NCBI GenBank assembly: GCA_963715285.1
Contig: CAVQRU010000010.1
Location: forward strand, 129,613-193,612
From: Sva-07 sp963715285
Lineage (GTDB): Bacteria; Actinomycetota; Acidimicrobiia; Acidimicrobiales; Ilumatobacteraceae
DNA: 64,000 nucleotides
Direction of reading: 5' to 3'
Shown: positions 1-7,470 of the stretch, piece after piece
Position numbering within the stretch: position 1 is the first letter of the stretch
Layout: every line of letters begins with the position of its first letter
Notes under the pieces: model-generated
The model's input: only the letters and a program-made list of their open reading frames with translations
Told to the model about the DNA's origin: nothing
The model's database searches: none
Translations under genes and position numbers: made by a program

Positions 1-648
1 CGCCGACCGCAGCCCCGCCTCGTTGAGGAGCTGGCACGAGTTCTCGTGTTGGCCGATCAGCGGTTCCTCGCCCGCCGCGCTGACCGGCACCGGGCCGGGC
101 GGGAACTGACCCGGACGGGCGAGCAGGCGGAACGGATCGTTGAGGAGGTGGCGGGTGTCGAACACCGGATCGACATCGCCGACGACGAAGCTCAGATCGA
201 GGTCGCCCGACTCGAGTCGGTCGTGGAGGACCTCGTCGTAGTCGCTCTCGAATGCCACGATCTCGAGGTTCGGAAGCTCGCGCCGCATCGCGCCGATCAG
301 CTGCGGCAGCACGGTGTTGGAGATGCTCTGGAAGGTGCCGACGCGCAGCCGGCCCGCATCGCCCGCCTCGAACCGGTCGAGGTCGTCGGCGATCCGGTCG
401 AGCTGGGCCAGGAGCGAACGGCCGTGCTCGAGGAGGTGCGCGCCGAGCGGGGTCAGCTCGACCGGCCTCGGCCCACCCGGACGGTCGAAGACCTTGGCAC
501 CGATGACCCGCTCGAGCGCTGCGATCTGCTGGCTGACCGCCGACTGCGTGTACCCCAGCCGCTCCGCGGCGCGTCCGAACGTGCCCTCGACGGCAACGGC
601 GTCGAAGGTGACGATCAGGCGCATGTCGAGGTCGCGGAGCGAAGGCAT
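1..648 (-). CDS. LysR-family transcriptional regulator (3' part cut by window edge)
   Basis: Reading from the ATG at 648 down to the window edge gives 216 uninterrupted codons. The N-terminus has the LysR winged helix-turn-helix (LRDLDMRLIVTFDAVAVEG, then GRAAERLGYTQSAVSQQIAALE), followed by a linker and the start of the effector-binding domain (RLRVGTFQSISNTVLPQLI). The C-terminal part of the effector domain lies outside the window. The gene is divergent from the small gene at 726, and a perfect palindrome sits 3 bp upstream of its start codon, suggesting autoregulation. The effector cannot be told from sequence. Confidence 0.9.
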   Translation of the reverse strand, partial: MPSLRDLDMRLIVTFDAVAVEGTFGRAAERLGYTQSAVSQQIAALERVIGAKVFDRPGGPRPVELTPLGAHLLEHGRSLLAQLDRIADDLDRFEAGDAGRLRVGTFQSISNTVLPQLIGAMRRELPNLEIVAFESDYDEVLHDRLESGDLDLSFVVGDVDPVFDTRHLLNDPFRLLARPGQFPPGPVPVSAAGEEPLIGQHENSCQLLNEAGLRSA

Positions 649-651
649 TGA

Positions 652-670
652 ACATCAGCATAACTGATGT
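652..670. promoter_or_regulatory. Palindromic LysR box (T-N11-A) in divergent promoter
   Basis: ACATCAG - CATAA - CTGATGT is a perfect 7-bp inverted repeat with a 5-nt spacer; its core TCAGCATAACTGA fits the T-N11-A rule for LysR operators. It lies immediately upstream of the LysR start codon (648) and 56 bp before the start at 726, so it could control both divergent genes. The surrounding 60 bp are AT-rich relative to the rest of the window. Function is inferred from position and motif. Confidence 0.6.
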
Positions 671-725
671 ATATGAGAAGAAAGCATCGCTAGTGATTGA
701 CCTCGCCCGTTCGTAGGTTGAAGTC

Positions 726-1022
726 ATGGAAACGAACCCCACTCGCCAACTTCTCGACCGGTTCTCCGACGCCATCGAGGTCGCGGGGATCGAGGCCGTA
801 CCCGCCGAGGTGATGATCTCGTTCGTCGAGGTCGCCCGCTCGGTCGACGCCAGCCCTGTCGCGATCGGCGTGCTCGCCGACCCGACCGAGCCGGCCGTCG
901 CCCGCGAGCGCGCCTTCTGCAAGCTGTCGATCCAGGTCGTCGGTCGCGAGGATCGCCTCGCAGCTCCGCGGACGCTCTCCGAGATCGTCTGGCCGAGCCG
1001 CCGGACCCTGCTCCCCGCCTGA
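726..1022 (+). CDS. Small hypothetical protein divergent from LysR gene
   Basis: 98 residues, starting ATG at 726. Codons are strongly GC-biased at third positions like the neighbours, which supports a real gene. No signal peptide, membrane segment or motif is recognised; the sequence is mixed acidic and hydrophobic (VPAEVMISFVEVARSVDASP). A long open frame on the opposite strand (690-2075) also covers it but is the antisense shadow of this gene and glutaminase. Its divergent placement makes it the likely target of the LysR protein. Function unknown. Confidence 0.65.
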   Translation: METNPTRQLLDRFSDAIEVAGIEAVPAEVMISFVEVARSVDASPVAIGVLADPTEPAVARERAFCKLSIQVVGREDRLAAPRTLSEIVWPSRRTLLPA

Positions 1023-1115
1023 CGGGCCGACCGCAGCGTCGGGCCCGTTCGACTCCGGGCGGATCTGGTTGCAGCTGTCGGAACACGTTCCGCTGAGACT
1101 CGCAGGGAGGCCGCG

Positions 1116-2108
1116 GTGCCGGCGTCGTACGCTGCGGCCATGGTCGATGTCGAGGAGCGTGAGATCCGGCGGGCGTGGTTCGAGCAGGCGTGCGTCGAGT
1201 TGCACGAACGGTTCGGGCCGCTGACGGAGGGCGAGCCGGCGTCGTACATCCCGGAGCTCGCCGACGTCGATCCCGACCGGTTCGCCATCGCCGCGATGAC
1301 CACCGATGGCGAGCACATCGGGGTGGGCGATGTCGAGCAGACCTTCACGATCCAGTCGATCTCCAAGCTGCTGATGTACGGCCTCGCGCTCGAGATGCAC
1401 GGCCGCGACCGTGTGCTCGAACGTGTCGGCGTGGCGCCGACCGGCGATGCCTTCAATGCGATCGAGCTCGACGACGCCACCAACCGCGCGCCGAATCCGA
1501 TGGTCAACGCCGGCGCGATCGCGATCACCGACCTGGTGGTCGGCGGCTCGGTCGAGGAAGGCGTCGAGGAGATGCGGTCGATGTTCGAGCGGTACCTCGG
1601 CCGTCGACCGGAGATCGATCGGGCGGTCTGGGCGTCGGAACAACGCACAGGCAACCGCAACCGGGCCATCGCTTACCTGATGCTGAGCCGAGGGATCATC
1701 GGCGATGCCGTCGAGGTCACCCTCGACCTCTACTTCGGGCAGTGCTCGGTACTGGTCACCGCCAGCGATCTCGCGGTCATCGGCTCCACGATCGCGAACC
1801 ACGGTGTCCATCCGATCACCGGTGACCAGGTGGTGCCCCGTGAGGTGACGCGGGACATGCTGACCGTGGCCCTGACGTGCGGGATGTACAACTACGCCGG
1901 CGAGTGGGCCTACTCCGTCGGGATCCCCGCGAAGAGCGGCGTGGGCGGCGGCATCCTCGGGATGCTGCCCGGGGTGGGCGGGATGGCCACGTTCTCGCCC
2001 CGGCTCGACGGGATCGGCAACAGCGTGCGTGGCCTGCGCGTGTTCGAGGAACTCTCGCAACGCTTCGACATGCATCTGTTCGACCCCGACCGCCCCTGGC
2101 GTCGCTGA
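1116..2108 (+). CDS. glsA: Glutaminase
   Basis: 330 residues, the usual size for the bacterial glutaminase family (serine-dependent beta-lactamase-like fold), which hydrolyses L-glutamine to glutamate and ammonia. The catalytic SxxK motif is seen as FTIQSISK (Ser81, Lys84 in this numbering), followed by conserved NPMVNAGAI and the C-terminal AKSGVGGGI segment. The GTG at 1116 is chosen because AGGGAGG lies 5 nt upstream; an ATG at 1140 is the alternative. No STAS domain is fused, unlike some actinobacterial forms. It stands alone, convergent with the regulator at 2166. Confidence 0.93.
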   Translation: MPASYAAAMVDVEEREIRRAWFEQACVELHERFGPLTEGEPASYIPELADVDPDRFAIAAMTTDGEHIGVGDVEQTFTIQSISKLLMYGLALEMHGRDRVLERVGVAPTGDAFNAIELDDATNRAPNPMVNAGAIAITDLVVGGSVEEGVEEMRSMFERYLGRRPEIDRAVWASEQRTGNRNRAIAYLMLSRGIIGDAVEVTLDLYFGQCSVLVTASDLAVIGSTIANHGVHPITGDQVVPREVTRDMLTVALTCGMYNYAGEWAYSVGIPAKSGVGGGILGMLPGVGGMATFSPRLDGIGNSVRGLRVFEELSQRFDMHLFDPDRPWRR

Positions 2109-2165
2109 GGCGGTCGAACCTTCGCCGTCGTCCGAGGCGCTGAGGCAACCGGCTTCGGTCGGGGT

Positions 2166-4802
2166 TCAGTCTCCGGCGAACTGGTGTTGGGCCGCCTGGA
2201 GCATCTGTTTGACGTAGTGCATGGCGTCGTTGAACTCCATGCTCGCCCCGGCTTCCACGAAGTGGTCGAATCGCTCCTGGCCCAACACGTCGACGAGGTG
2301 CTCGACCGTGGTGGGGAGTTCCTCGGCGATGCTCTGTCCGTAGGGCACGCTCGTTCCGTAGATCGTGGCGGCGATCTCCGGGCGATCGAGCCGATCGAAC
2401 ATGACGGCGATGTCGCCGAGCGCGGTGGTGACGCTGCCGCGGTTTCCCGAGGCCCGGTACCACTCGATGACGGTGATGAACTTCTCGAGGGCGTCGACGA
2501 CGTCCCCACCGGTCTCCTCGAGCGTCGCCATCTCGCGCAGCACGATCGCGCGCAGATAGTCGATTCGCTGCTCATCGGTGTAGGCGAGTGACTTGCGGAG
2601 CATCTCGAGCGCAGCGAGGGGATGCTGGGACGCGTGTGCCCGACCCCAGCCGGTCATCGCGTACGCGATCCAGAACGGGTTGGCGAGCTCGCGTGCGCTC
2701 TCCAGGGTTTCGTCGGCCATCGCTCGTGCCTCGTCCTGCCGGCCGACACCTGCGAGCACTCCGAGCAGGCCGCACCGGCCCATGACGCGGGCCAATCCGT
2801 CACCATCGGCGAGCCGCTCGCAGATCTCGAGGAATTGGTCGAGCTGGTTCGTGTAGCGCCGTGCCGATGCCTCCCAGAAGTCGCTCCAACCGTGTTCGAA
2901 CGGCTCGTAGCGCTGGTCGCGTTCGAGCTGCACCGCTGTCTGGGCGTAGCGGATCGCTGTGTCCTGACCGCCCGTCAGTGCACAGATCGACGCTGCGGTG
3001 AACGCCCGGGGAAGCTGTCGGAGGTCGGCGTCGGTGGCCGCCTCGAGGATTTCCTCGACCCAGGCGATCGGTTCGAATCGCTGGAGTACGAACGAGAGCA
3101 TCGCGGTGTGGCTGGCGATCTTCGCAGCGAGTTCGGTGTCGCCGTGTTCCGCTGCCCACCGAAAGCCGGCGCGCAACTCGGCGAACTCGTCGTCGACCCA
3201 GTCGATGGCGTCGCGTTGACTCGGGCTGCACCAGAGGTCCCACATCGTCTCGGACCGTCGTGCGAAGTGCTCCGCATGAGCGCGACGAACGCGGTCGGTC
3301 CAACCAGAGGCGTCGAGTTGCTCCTCGGCGAACTGTCGGATGGTCTCGAGCATGTGGTACCGGCTGCGGCCACGTCCGATGTCGGCGGTCAGCAGCGATT
3401 TGCGCACGAGTGAGTCGAGCAGGTCGAGGATCGTGAACTCGTCCCACTCGTCGCAGATCGCGACTGCGGAATCGAGATCGAACCCGTTGGCGAAGACGGC
3501 GCAGCGCTCGAGGAGTGCACGCTCGTCGTCGTCGAGCAGGTCGTACGACCACGCGACCGTCTGGCGCAGCGTGCGATGGTGGGGCATCCCGCGGCGTGAG
3601 CTGCCGAGAACCTGAAGTCGGTCGTCGAGGCGGGCAGCGACGTCCTGCGGCGTCATCGAGACCATCCGCGCCGCCGCCAGTTCGATGGCCAGTGCCAGCC
3701 CGTCGAGGTCGCGGCAGATTGCGGTCACAGCGTCGACGTCGTCGGTTCCGGGAACCAGATCGAACTGCGGATTGACGGCACGGGCCCGATCGATGAACAG
3801 CTTGACCGCCTCCGAGTCGACGCCGGAGGTGACATCGAGTGTCGGGACCGGCCACAGCCGTTCGCCGGCGATGCCGAGATCTTCACGCGACGTGGCGAGG
3901 ATCGACACCGATTCGGTGTTCCTGAGGATCGTCTCGACGAGTTCGCTTGTCGCATCGATGACGTGTTCACAGTTGTCGAGGACGATGAGCAGTGTCTTGC
4001 CCTTGAGCGCGTCGACGACACTCTCGGTCACCGAGCTGCCGGGTGAGGCGGTGACGCTCAGGACGTTGGCCAACAACGTTGGCACGGTCGCCGGATTGCT
4101 CGTGGGTGCGAGTTCGACCAGCCATGCCCCGTCGGAGAACCGGTCGGCGATCGTTGCTGCCACCTTGGCCGCGAGCCGGGTCTTGCCGACGCCTCCGGCC
4201 CCGGTCAGTGTGACGAGGCGGTGATCGAGCACGGCTGCCGCGAGTCGTGTCGTCTGCTCCTCGCGTCCGACGAACGTGGACGTGGAGGCGAGCAGGTTGC
4301 CGTGGACCGCACTGACAGTGCGCAGCGGAGGGAACTTCGATTCGAGTCCGTCGTCGACGACCTGGACGAGCCGGATCGGCGAGCTCAGGTCGCGCAGGGC
4401 GTGGACACCGAGATCGATGTGTCCGCTGACGTCGACCAGGGCCGCAGTCGATTCTGCGAGCAGTATCTGGCCGCCGTGGCCGGCGGCCATGACTCGAGCG
4501 GCACGATTGAGCACAGGCCCGAAGTAGTCGTCGTCGCGTGCCTCGGCAGCGCCGGTTGCGATGCCCATGCGGACCGGCAGTTCGAGTGCGTGTTGGGCCT
4601 CGATCGCTGCTCGGACGGCATCCGACGCCGAGGCGAACACGGCGCACACGCCGTCACCTGTGTGCTTGAAGATCGAACCGTTGCGGTGTTCGATTGCGGA
4701 GCGGAGTGCAGCGTCGTGCACGGCGAGGGCTTCGCGCATCGCGTCGTGGTCATGCTCCCAGCGGCGGGTCGAACCTTCGATGTCGGTGAACAGGAAGGTC
4801 AT
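2166..4802 (-). CDS. Class III nucleotide cyclase fused to NB-ARC-type ATPase and TPR-like region
   Basis: 878 residues from the ATG at 4802, chosen because it begins MTFLFTDIEGST, the standard start of this family. Residues 1-150 are a class III cyclase homology domain: Asp7 and Asp50 (metal ligands), Lys46, Asn99 and Arg103 (transition state) are all present, so it may be active, though Pro96 replaces the usual base-specifying residue. Residues 170-470 are an NB-ARC/AAA ATPase with Walker A GAGGVGKT (201-208) and LIVLDNCEH. The rest is helical, TPR-like. Such proteins are common in actinobacteria as signal-sensing regulators; there is no recognisable DNA-binding domain here. Confidence 0.88.
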   Translation of the reverse strand: MTFLFTDIEGSTRRWEHDHDAMREALAVHDAALRSAIEHRNGSIFKHTGDGVCAVFASASDAVRAAIEAQHALELPVRMGIATGAAEARDDDYFGPVLNRAARVMAAGHGGQILLAESTAALVDVSGHIDLGVHALRDLSSPIRLVQVVDDGLESKFPPLRTVSAVHGNLLASTSTFVGREEQTTRLAAAVLDHRLVTLTGAGGVGKTRLAAKVAATIADRFSDGAWLVELAPTSNPATVPTLLANVLSVTASPGSSVTESVVDALKGKTLLIVLDNCEHVIDATSELVETILRNTESVSILATSREDLGIAGERLWPVPTLDVTSGVDSEAVKLFIDRARAVNPQFDLVPGTDDVDAVTAICRDLDGLALAIELAAARMVSMTPQDVAARLDDRLQVLGSSRRGMPHHRTLRQTVAWSYDLLDDDERALLERCAVFANGFDLDSAVAICDEWDEFTILDLLDSLVRKSLLTADIGRGRSRYHMLETIRQFAEEQLDASGWTDRVRRAHAEHFARRSETMWDLWCSPSQRDAIDWVDDEFAELRAGFRWAAEHGDTELAAKIASHTAMLSFVLQRFEPIAWVEEILEAATDADLRQLPRAFTAASICALTGGQDTAIRYAQTAVQLERDQRYEPFEHGWSDFWEASARRYTNQLDQFLEICERLADGDGLARVMGRCGLLGVLAGVGRQDEARAMADETLESARELANPFWIAYAMTGWGRAHASQHPLAALEMLRKSLAYTDEQRIDYLRAIVLREMATLEETGGDVVDALEKFITVIEWYRASGNRGSVTTALGDIAVMFDRLDRPEIAATIYGTSVPYGQSIAEELPTTVEHLVDVLGQERFDHFVEAGASMEFNDAMHYVKQMLQAAQHQFAGD

Positions 4803-4881
4803 CGTGCCTGATCGTCGGTTCTGCACTCCATCAGGATCGCACACTTGGTGGCCGGCTCGACGGGGGGACCGCGTCGAATGA

Positions 4882-5265
4882 TCAGCGGGAGATGACGGGG
4901 GAGCCGTGGTGGGCGACGAGGAGCCACCCGGACGGCTCACTGCGCGCGTAGAGGTTGGTGGCGGCGACGGTGCCGGTGCCGCTGGCGTCGACCAGGTTCT
5001 CGTCGAGGGTCACCCAGGCGATGTCGCCGTCGACCGCGACCGCCTCGTTGGTGAGGATGAACTGGTTGCGCCCCGGGCCCTCGAGGATCCGTCGCCACGA
5101 CTCCTCGACGATCGGCCAGGTGCGCAAGATCGGCCACCCCGGATGCACGCACACCGTGCGTTGGCTGTGCTCCCACACGGCGCGCATCGCATCGAGGTCG
5201 CGGGCCTCGTGCGCCTCGTAGAACGCACGGTTCGCCGCGAGCACGTCCTCGATCACGGGGTCCAT
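4882..5265 (-). CDS. SnoaL-like / nuclear transport factor 2 fold protein
   Basis: 127 residues from ATG 5265 (MDPVIEDVLAANRAFYEAHE). The pattern of an N-terminal helix with FYEAHEARDLDAM, then WEHSQRTVCVHPGWPIL and VEESWRRIL, is typical of the SnoaL-like/ketosteroid isomerase-like cone fold family found in many actinobacteria. Members bind small hydrophobic ligands or act as uncharacterised isomerases; the substrate is unknown. Divergent from the zinc finger gene at 5338 and upstream of the cyclase-regulator gene on the same strand. Confidence 0.78.
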   Translation of the reverse strand: MDPVIEDVLAANRAFYEAHEARDLDAMRAVWEHSQRTVCVHPGWPILRTWPIVEESWRRILEGPGRNQFILTNEAVAVDGDIAWVTLDENLVDASGTGTVAATNLYARSEPSGWLLVAHHGSPVISR

Positions 5266-5337
5266 GTCGCCGACGGTACTTCGTGGACGGACCGAACGAC
5301 TCTGGTCGCTCGAGCGATTCGGGTGGACGATCGTGAC

Positions 5338-5484
5338 ATGAGCGGATCGACCACACACGCCTGTCCGTATTGCGAGCTGATCTTCAGCTACCACAACGAG
5401 GTGAAGGACCACATCCTCCACGACCATCCCGAACACGCCGCCGTGGTGGAGACGATCGAGCCCCACGAGATGCCGCACGACTGA
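5338..5484 (+). CDS. 48-residue C2H2 zinc finger protein
   Basis: ATG 5338 to TGA 5484. The sequence contains one finger: Cys9-X2-Cys12-X12-His25-X4-His30 (CPYCELIFSYHNEVKDHILH), which matches the classical C2H2 spacing, followed by an acidic tail rich in His and Glu. Single-finger proteins are uncommon in bacteria outside Ros/MucR; similar tiny proteins occur in actinobacteria without a known role. It may bind DNA, RNA or a protein partner. GC-rich third positions and the intact motif argue that it is real. Confidence 0.65.
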   Translation: MSGSTTHACPYCELIFSYHNEVKDHILHDHPEHAAVVETIEPHEMPHD

Positions 5485-5556
5485 GTGCAGCGATCGCCGC
5501 CGCGCCGCTGCCGGGCCGAACGAGGTTCAGCCCGGCAGTTCGTGGCGTCGGTGGTC

Positions 5557-6108
5557 TCACCGGTCGGTCACCGGTCGGTCACCGTCGGTCACCGCTCGGG
5601 TCACGAGCAGTTCGTCGACCATGCCGTTGACGAAGTGGGGCGGCCCACCGTCGACCTCCGGCGGACCGTCGCTGGTGGCGGCTTGCTCCAGGTACTCCTG
5701 TGGGTCCGCGCCGGTCGGTATCGCGCACACCAGGAGGTAGCGGCCGGGTTCTGCGAGGATGCCGTCGCCGACGGCGTCGATCTGCTCGCCGCCGGGTGCG
5801 GCCAGCAGCACCGCCGCCGGCGGACCGGCCGAGAACAGGTCGTCGAGGCCCGATGCGACGATCTCGTCCACCGAACGATCGTCGCCATCGGGAAGGCGGA
5901 CGGCGACCAGTTCGTGCAGCTCGCGCTCGGAGGCGTTGTCGACCCGTACCCGGGTGCCGGCAGCGACCTCGTCGGGGAGCTCCCCGAACGAGAAGTCGCT
6001 GAGTGTCACGTCGAGGACACCGTCGTCGGCGGTGGCGTCGGCGTCGTCGCCGCAGGCGGCGAACAGCAGGGGTGCGCACAGGAAGAGCGCGAGGGTGGTA
6101 CGCCTCAT
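5557..6108 (-). CDS. Cupredoxin-like lipoprotein
   Basis: 183 residues from ATG 6108, with GGAGG 7 nt upstream. The signal peptide ends in a lipobox (LLFAAC, Cys19), so the mature protein is membrane-anchored outside. A type 1 copper site can be read: His65, Cys128 (YLLVCAIPTG), His158 and Met163 (PHFVNGM), with an unusually long Cys-His loop of 29 residues. The start overlaps the hemerythrin gene's stop by 4 nt (ATGA), so the two are probably co-translated. Role inferred: electron transfer or copper handling. The 3' end carries a short tandem repeat. Confidence 0.75.
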   Translation of the reverse strand: MRRTTLALFLCAPLLFAACGDDADATADDGVLDVTLSDFSFGELPDEVAAGTRVRVDNASERELHELVAVRLPDGDDRSVDEIVASGLDDLFSAGPPAAVLLAAPGGEQIDAVGDGILAEPGRYLLVCAIPTGADPQEYLEQAATSDGPPEVDGGPPHFVNGMVDELLVTRAVTDGDRPVTDR

Positions 6109-6854
6109 CGTGGCACCTCCAGGCGATTGGCGAGTGCGGCGAAGTCGATCGGTCGCAACACCGATCGAGCCAGGCCCATCGTGGCGTCGAACGCCTCGGG
6201 CGGTGCCGCCAGACGCATGCCGGTGAACAGTTCGGTGCGGTCGTCGATGTTCATCGCCGGCAGCATGAATGCCAGGCTCCGGGCCATCTCGTCGGGTGGG
6301 ATCGAGCCGACGATCGCAGCGTGCATCGCGCCGATCTCCTCGATGCCGATCAGTTGTGGAAGCCGCTGCATCACGGCGCGTTCCTCGAGGTCGATGTGGT
6401 CGAGATACGAGCTGGTGAAGCGGGCGAGGTCGAGGTGGAGGAGCTGCAGCAACCGTCGCTGCTCGGTGGCCGCAGCGTCGATGGTGGCACCGGCGAGGTC
6501 GGTGATCGATGCGAACATCGCCTCCAAGCGCTCGTGGTCGGTGTTGATCTCGTTCGCCAACTGCGGCAGGTGGCGTTCGAGCACGGGATCGATGACCGCG
6601 TCCTCGTGGTGGGCGTGCGATTCGAGGACGGCGGCGACCGACGTGACGTGGTCGGCGAGTGCCGCCCGATCGCAGCGGTCCGACGGATCGATGCTGCCGG
6701 CCGTCGACGTGACGGCGAACAGCTCGGCGCGGATGCCCTTGTGGATGTCGCGGTAGAGGTCGACGGCGGGGATCCGGAACTCGGGATCGACGACTGCGAC
6801 CTCGGAAGCGGTGGGGGTTGCCGTGACGGGTGTTGCGGGGGTGACGGTGGTCAT
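6105..6854 (-). CDS. Hemerythrin HHE-domain protein
   Basis: 249 residues from ATG 6854 (AAAGGA upstream). The helical domain carries the HHE ligands: ESHAHHEDAVIDP (His80-Glu84), NTDHERLE (Asp106-Glu108) and LDHIDLEERA (His153-Glu158), consistent with a non-haem di-iron site that binds O2 or NO. The C-terminal 90 residues (SIPPDEMARSLAFMLPAM...) form a second helical segment. It is first gene of a two-gene unit with the cupredoxin lipoprotein. Likely roles are oxygen or nitrosative stress sensing; this is family knowledge, not shown here. Confidence 0.85.
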   Translation of the reverse strand: MTTVTPATPVTATPTASEVAVVDPEFRIPAVDLYRDIHKGIRAELFAVTSTAGSIDPSDRCDRAALADHVTSVAAVLESHAHHEDAVIDPVLERHLPQLANEINTDHERLEAMFASITDLAGATIDAAATEQRRLLQLLHLDLARFTSSYLDHIDLEERAVMQRLPQLIGIEEIGAMHAAIVGSIPPDEMARSLAFMLPAMNIDDRTELFTGMRLAAPPEAFDATMGLARSVLRPIDFAALANRLEVPR

Positions 6855-6946
6855 GTGTTCCTTTCCGACGACTCGACCTTCGAGCCGACACCGACCATCG
6901 TGAACACTTCGCCCGCTGCTCGTTCCTGAACTCCTCGTATGCGGAT

Positions 6947-6964
6947 CGTGAGAGTTTCCTCACG
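6947..6964. promoter_or_regulatory. Inverted repeat in hemerythrin/PNPOx divergent promoter
   Basis: CGTGAG - AGTTTC - CTCACG is a perfect 6-bp inverted repeat in the 139-bp region between the divergent starts at 6854 and 6994. It is flanked by two CGTAT direct repeats. Its place suggests an operator controlling the flavoprotein gene or both units; the binding protein is unknown. Confidence 0.4.
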
Positions 6965-6993
6965 TATCCTCAAGGCTCGATCAGGAGGCTGCG

Positions 6994-7470
6994 GTGGCGT
7001 TCGCAACGGAGTTGATGACGATCCTGGAAAGCGGTGCCGGCCTGGTCGTGGGCACGGTGTCGACCGACGGGGAACCGCGAGCCGATCGAGCATGGGCGGC
7101 CGCGGTGGTCGATGCCGACACCCGCCGGATCAGGTTCGTGATGAGCGCCGACGATCCCGCGGTGGTCGACAATCTGCAGTCCGGCGCGGTGTCGTTGACC
7201 GGCGCCGAGGCGAGCACCTACCAGTCGGTGCAGCTCAAGGGGCGACCGGTGGCGGTCGAGACGCCGACGACCGCCGACGTCGAACTCGCCCGGCTCCAGA
7301 GCGAAACGTTCTTCGAGGCCGTCCATCGAACCGACGGCAACCCCGTGGAGGCGTTGCGACGGATGCTGCCCCACCGGATGGTGGCCGTGGAGATGCTCGT
7401 CGAGGAGACCTTCGACCAGACACCCGGACCGTCGGCCGGAACAGCGCTCGCCGGGGCGACCGATGGGTGA
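6994..7470 (+). CDS. Pyridoxamine 5'-phosphate oxidase-like FMN-binding protein
   Basis: 158 residues from GTG 6994 with AGGAGG at 6983-6988. The split-barrel start ESGAGLVVGTVSTDGEPRADRAWAAA resembles the PNPOx-like flavin-binding fold; the substrate is unknown (candidates in the superfamily include F420- or FMN-dependent reductases and haem-binding proteins). It overlaps the next gene by 8 nt in another frame, so the two are translated together and probably work together. Confidence 0.75.
   Translation: MAFATELMTILESGAGLVVGTVSTDGEPRADRAWAAAVVDADTRRIRFVMSADDPAVVDNLQSGAVSLTGAEASTYQSVQLKGRPVAVETPTTADVELARLQSETFFEAVHRTDGNPVEALRRMLPHRMVAVEMLVEETFDQTPGPSAGTALAGATDG

Noticed and set aside
690..2075. 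Long minus-strand open frame (461 residues) over the glutaminase gene
   Set aside because: It is antisense to glutaminase and the small gene at 726, both with real motifs or matching codon bias; the translation shows no domain and skewed composition.
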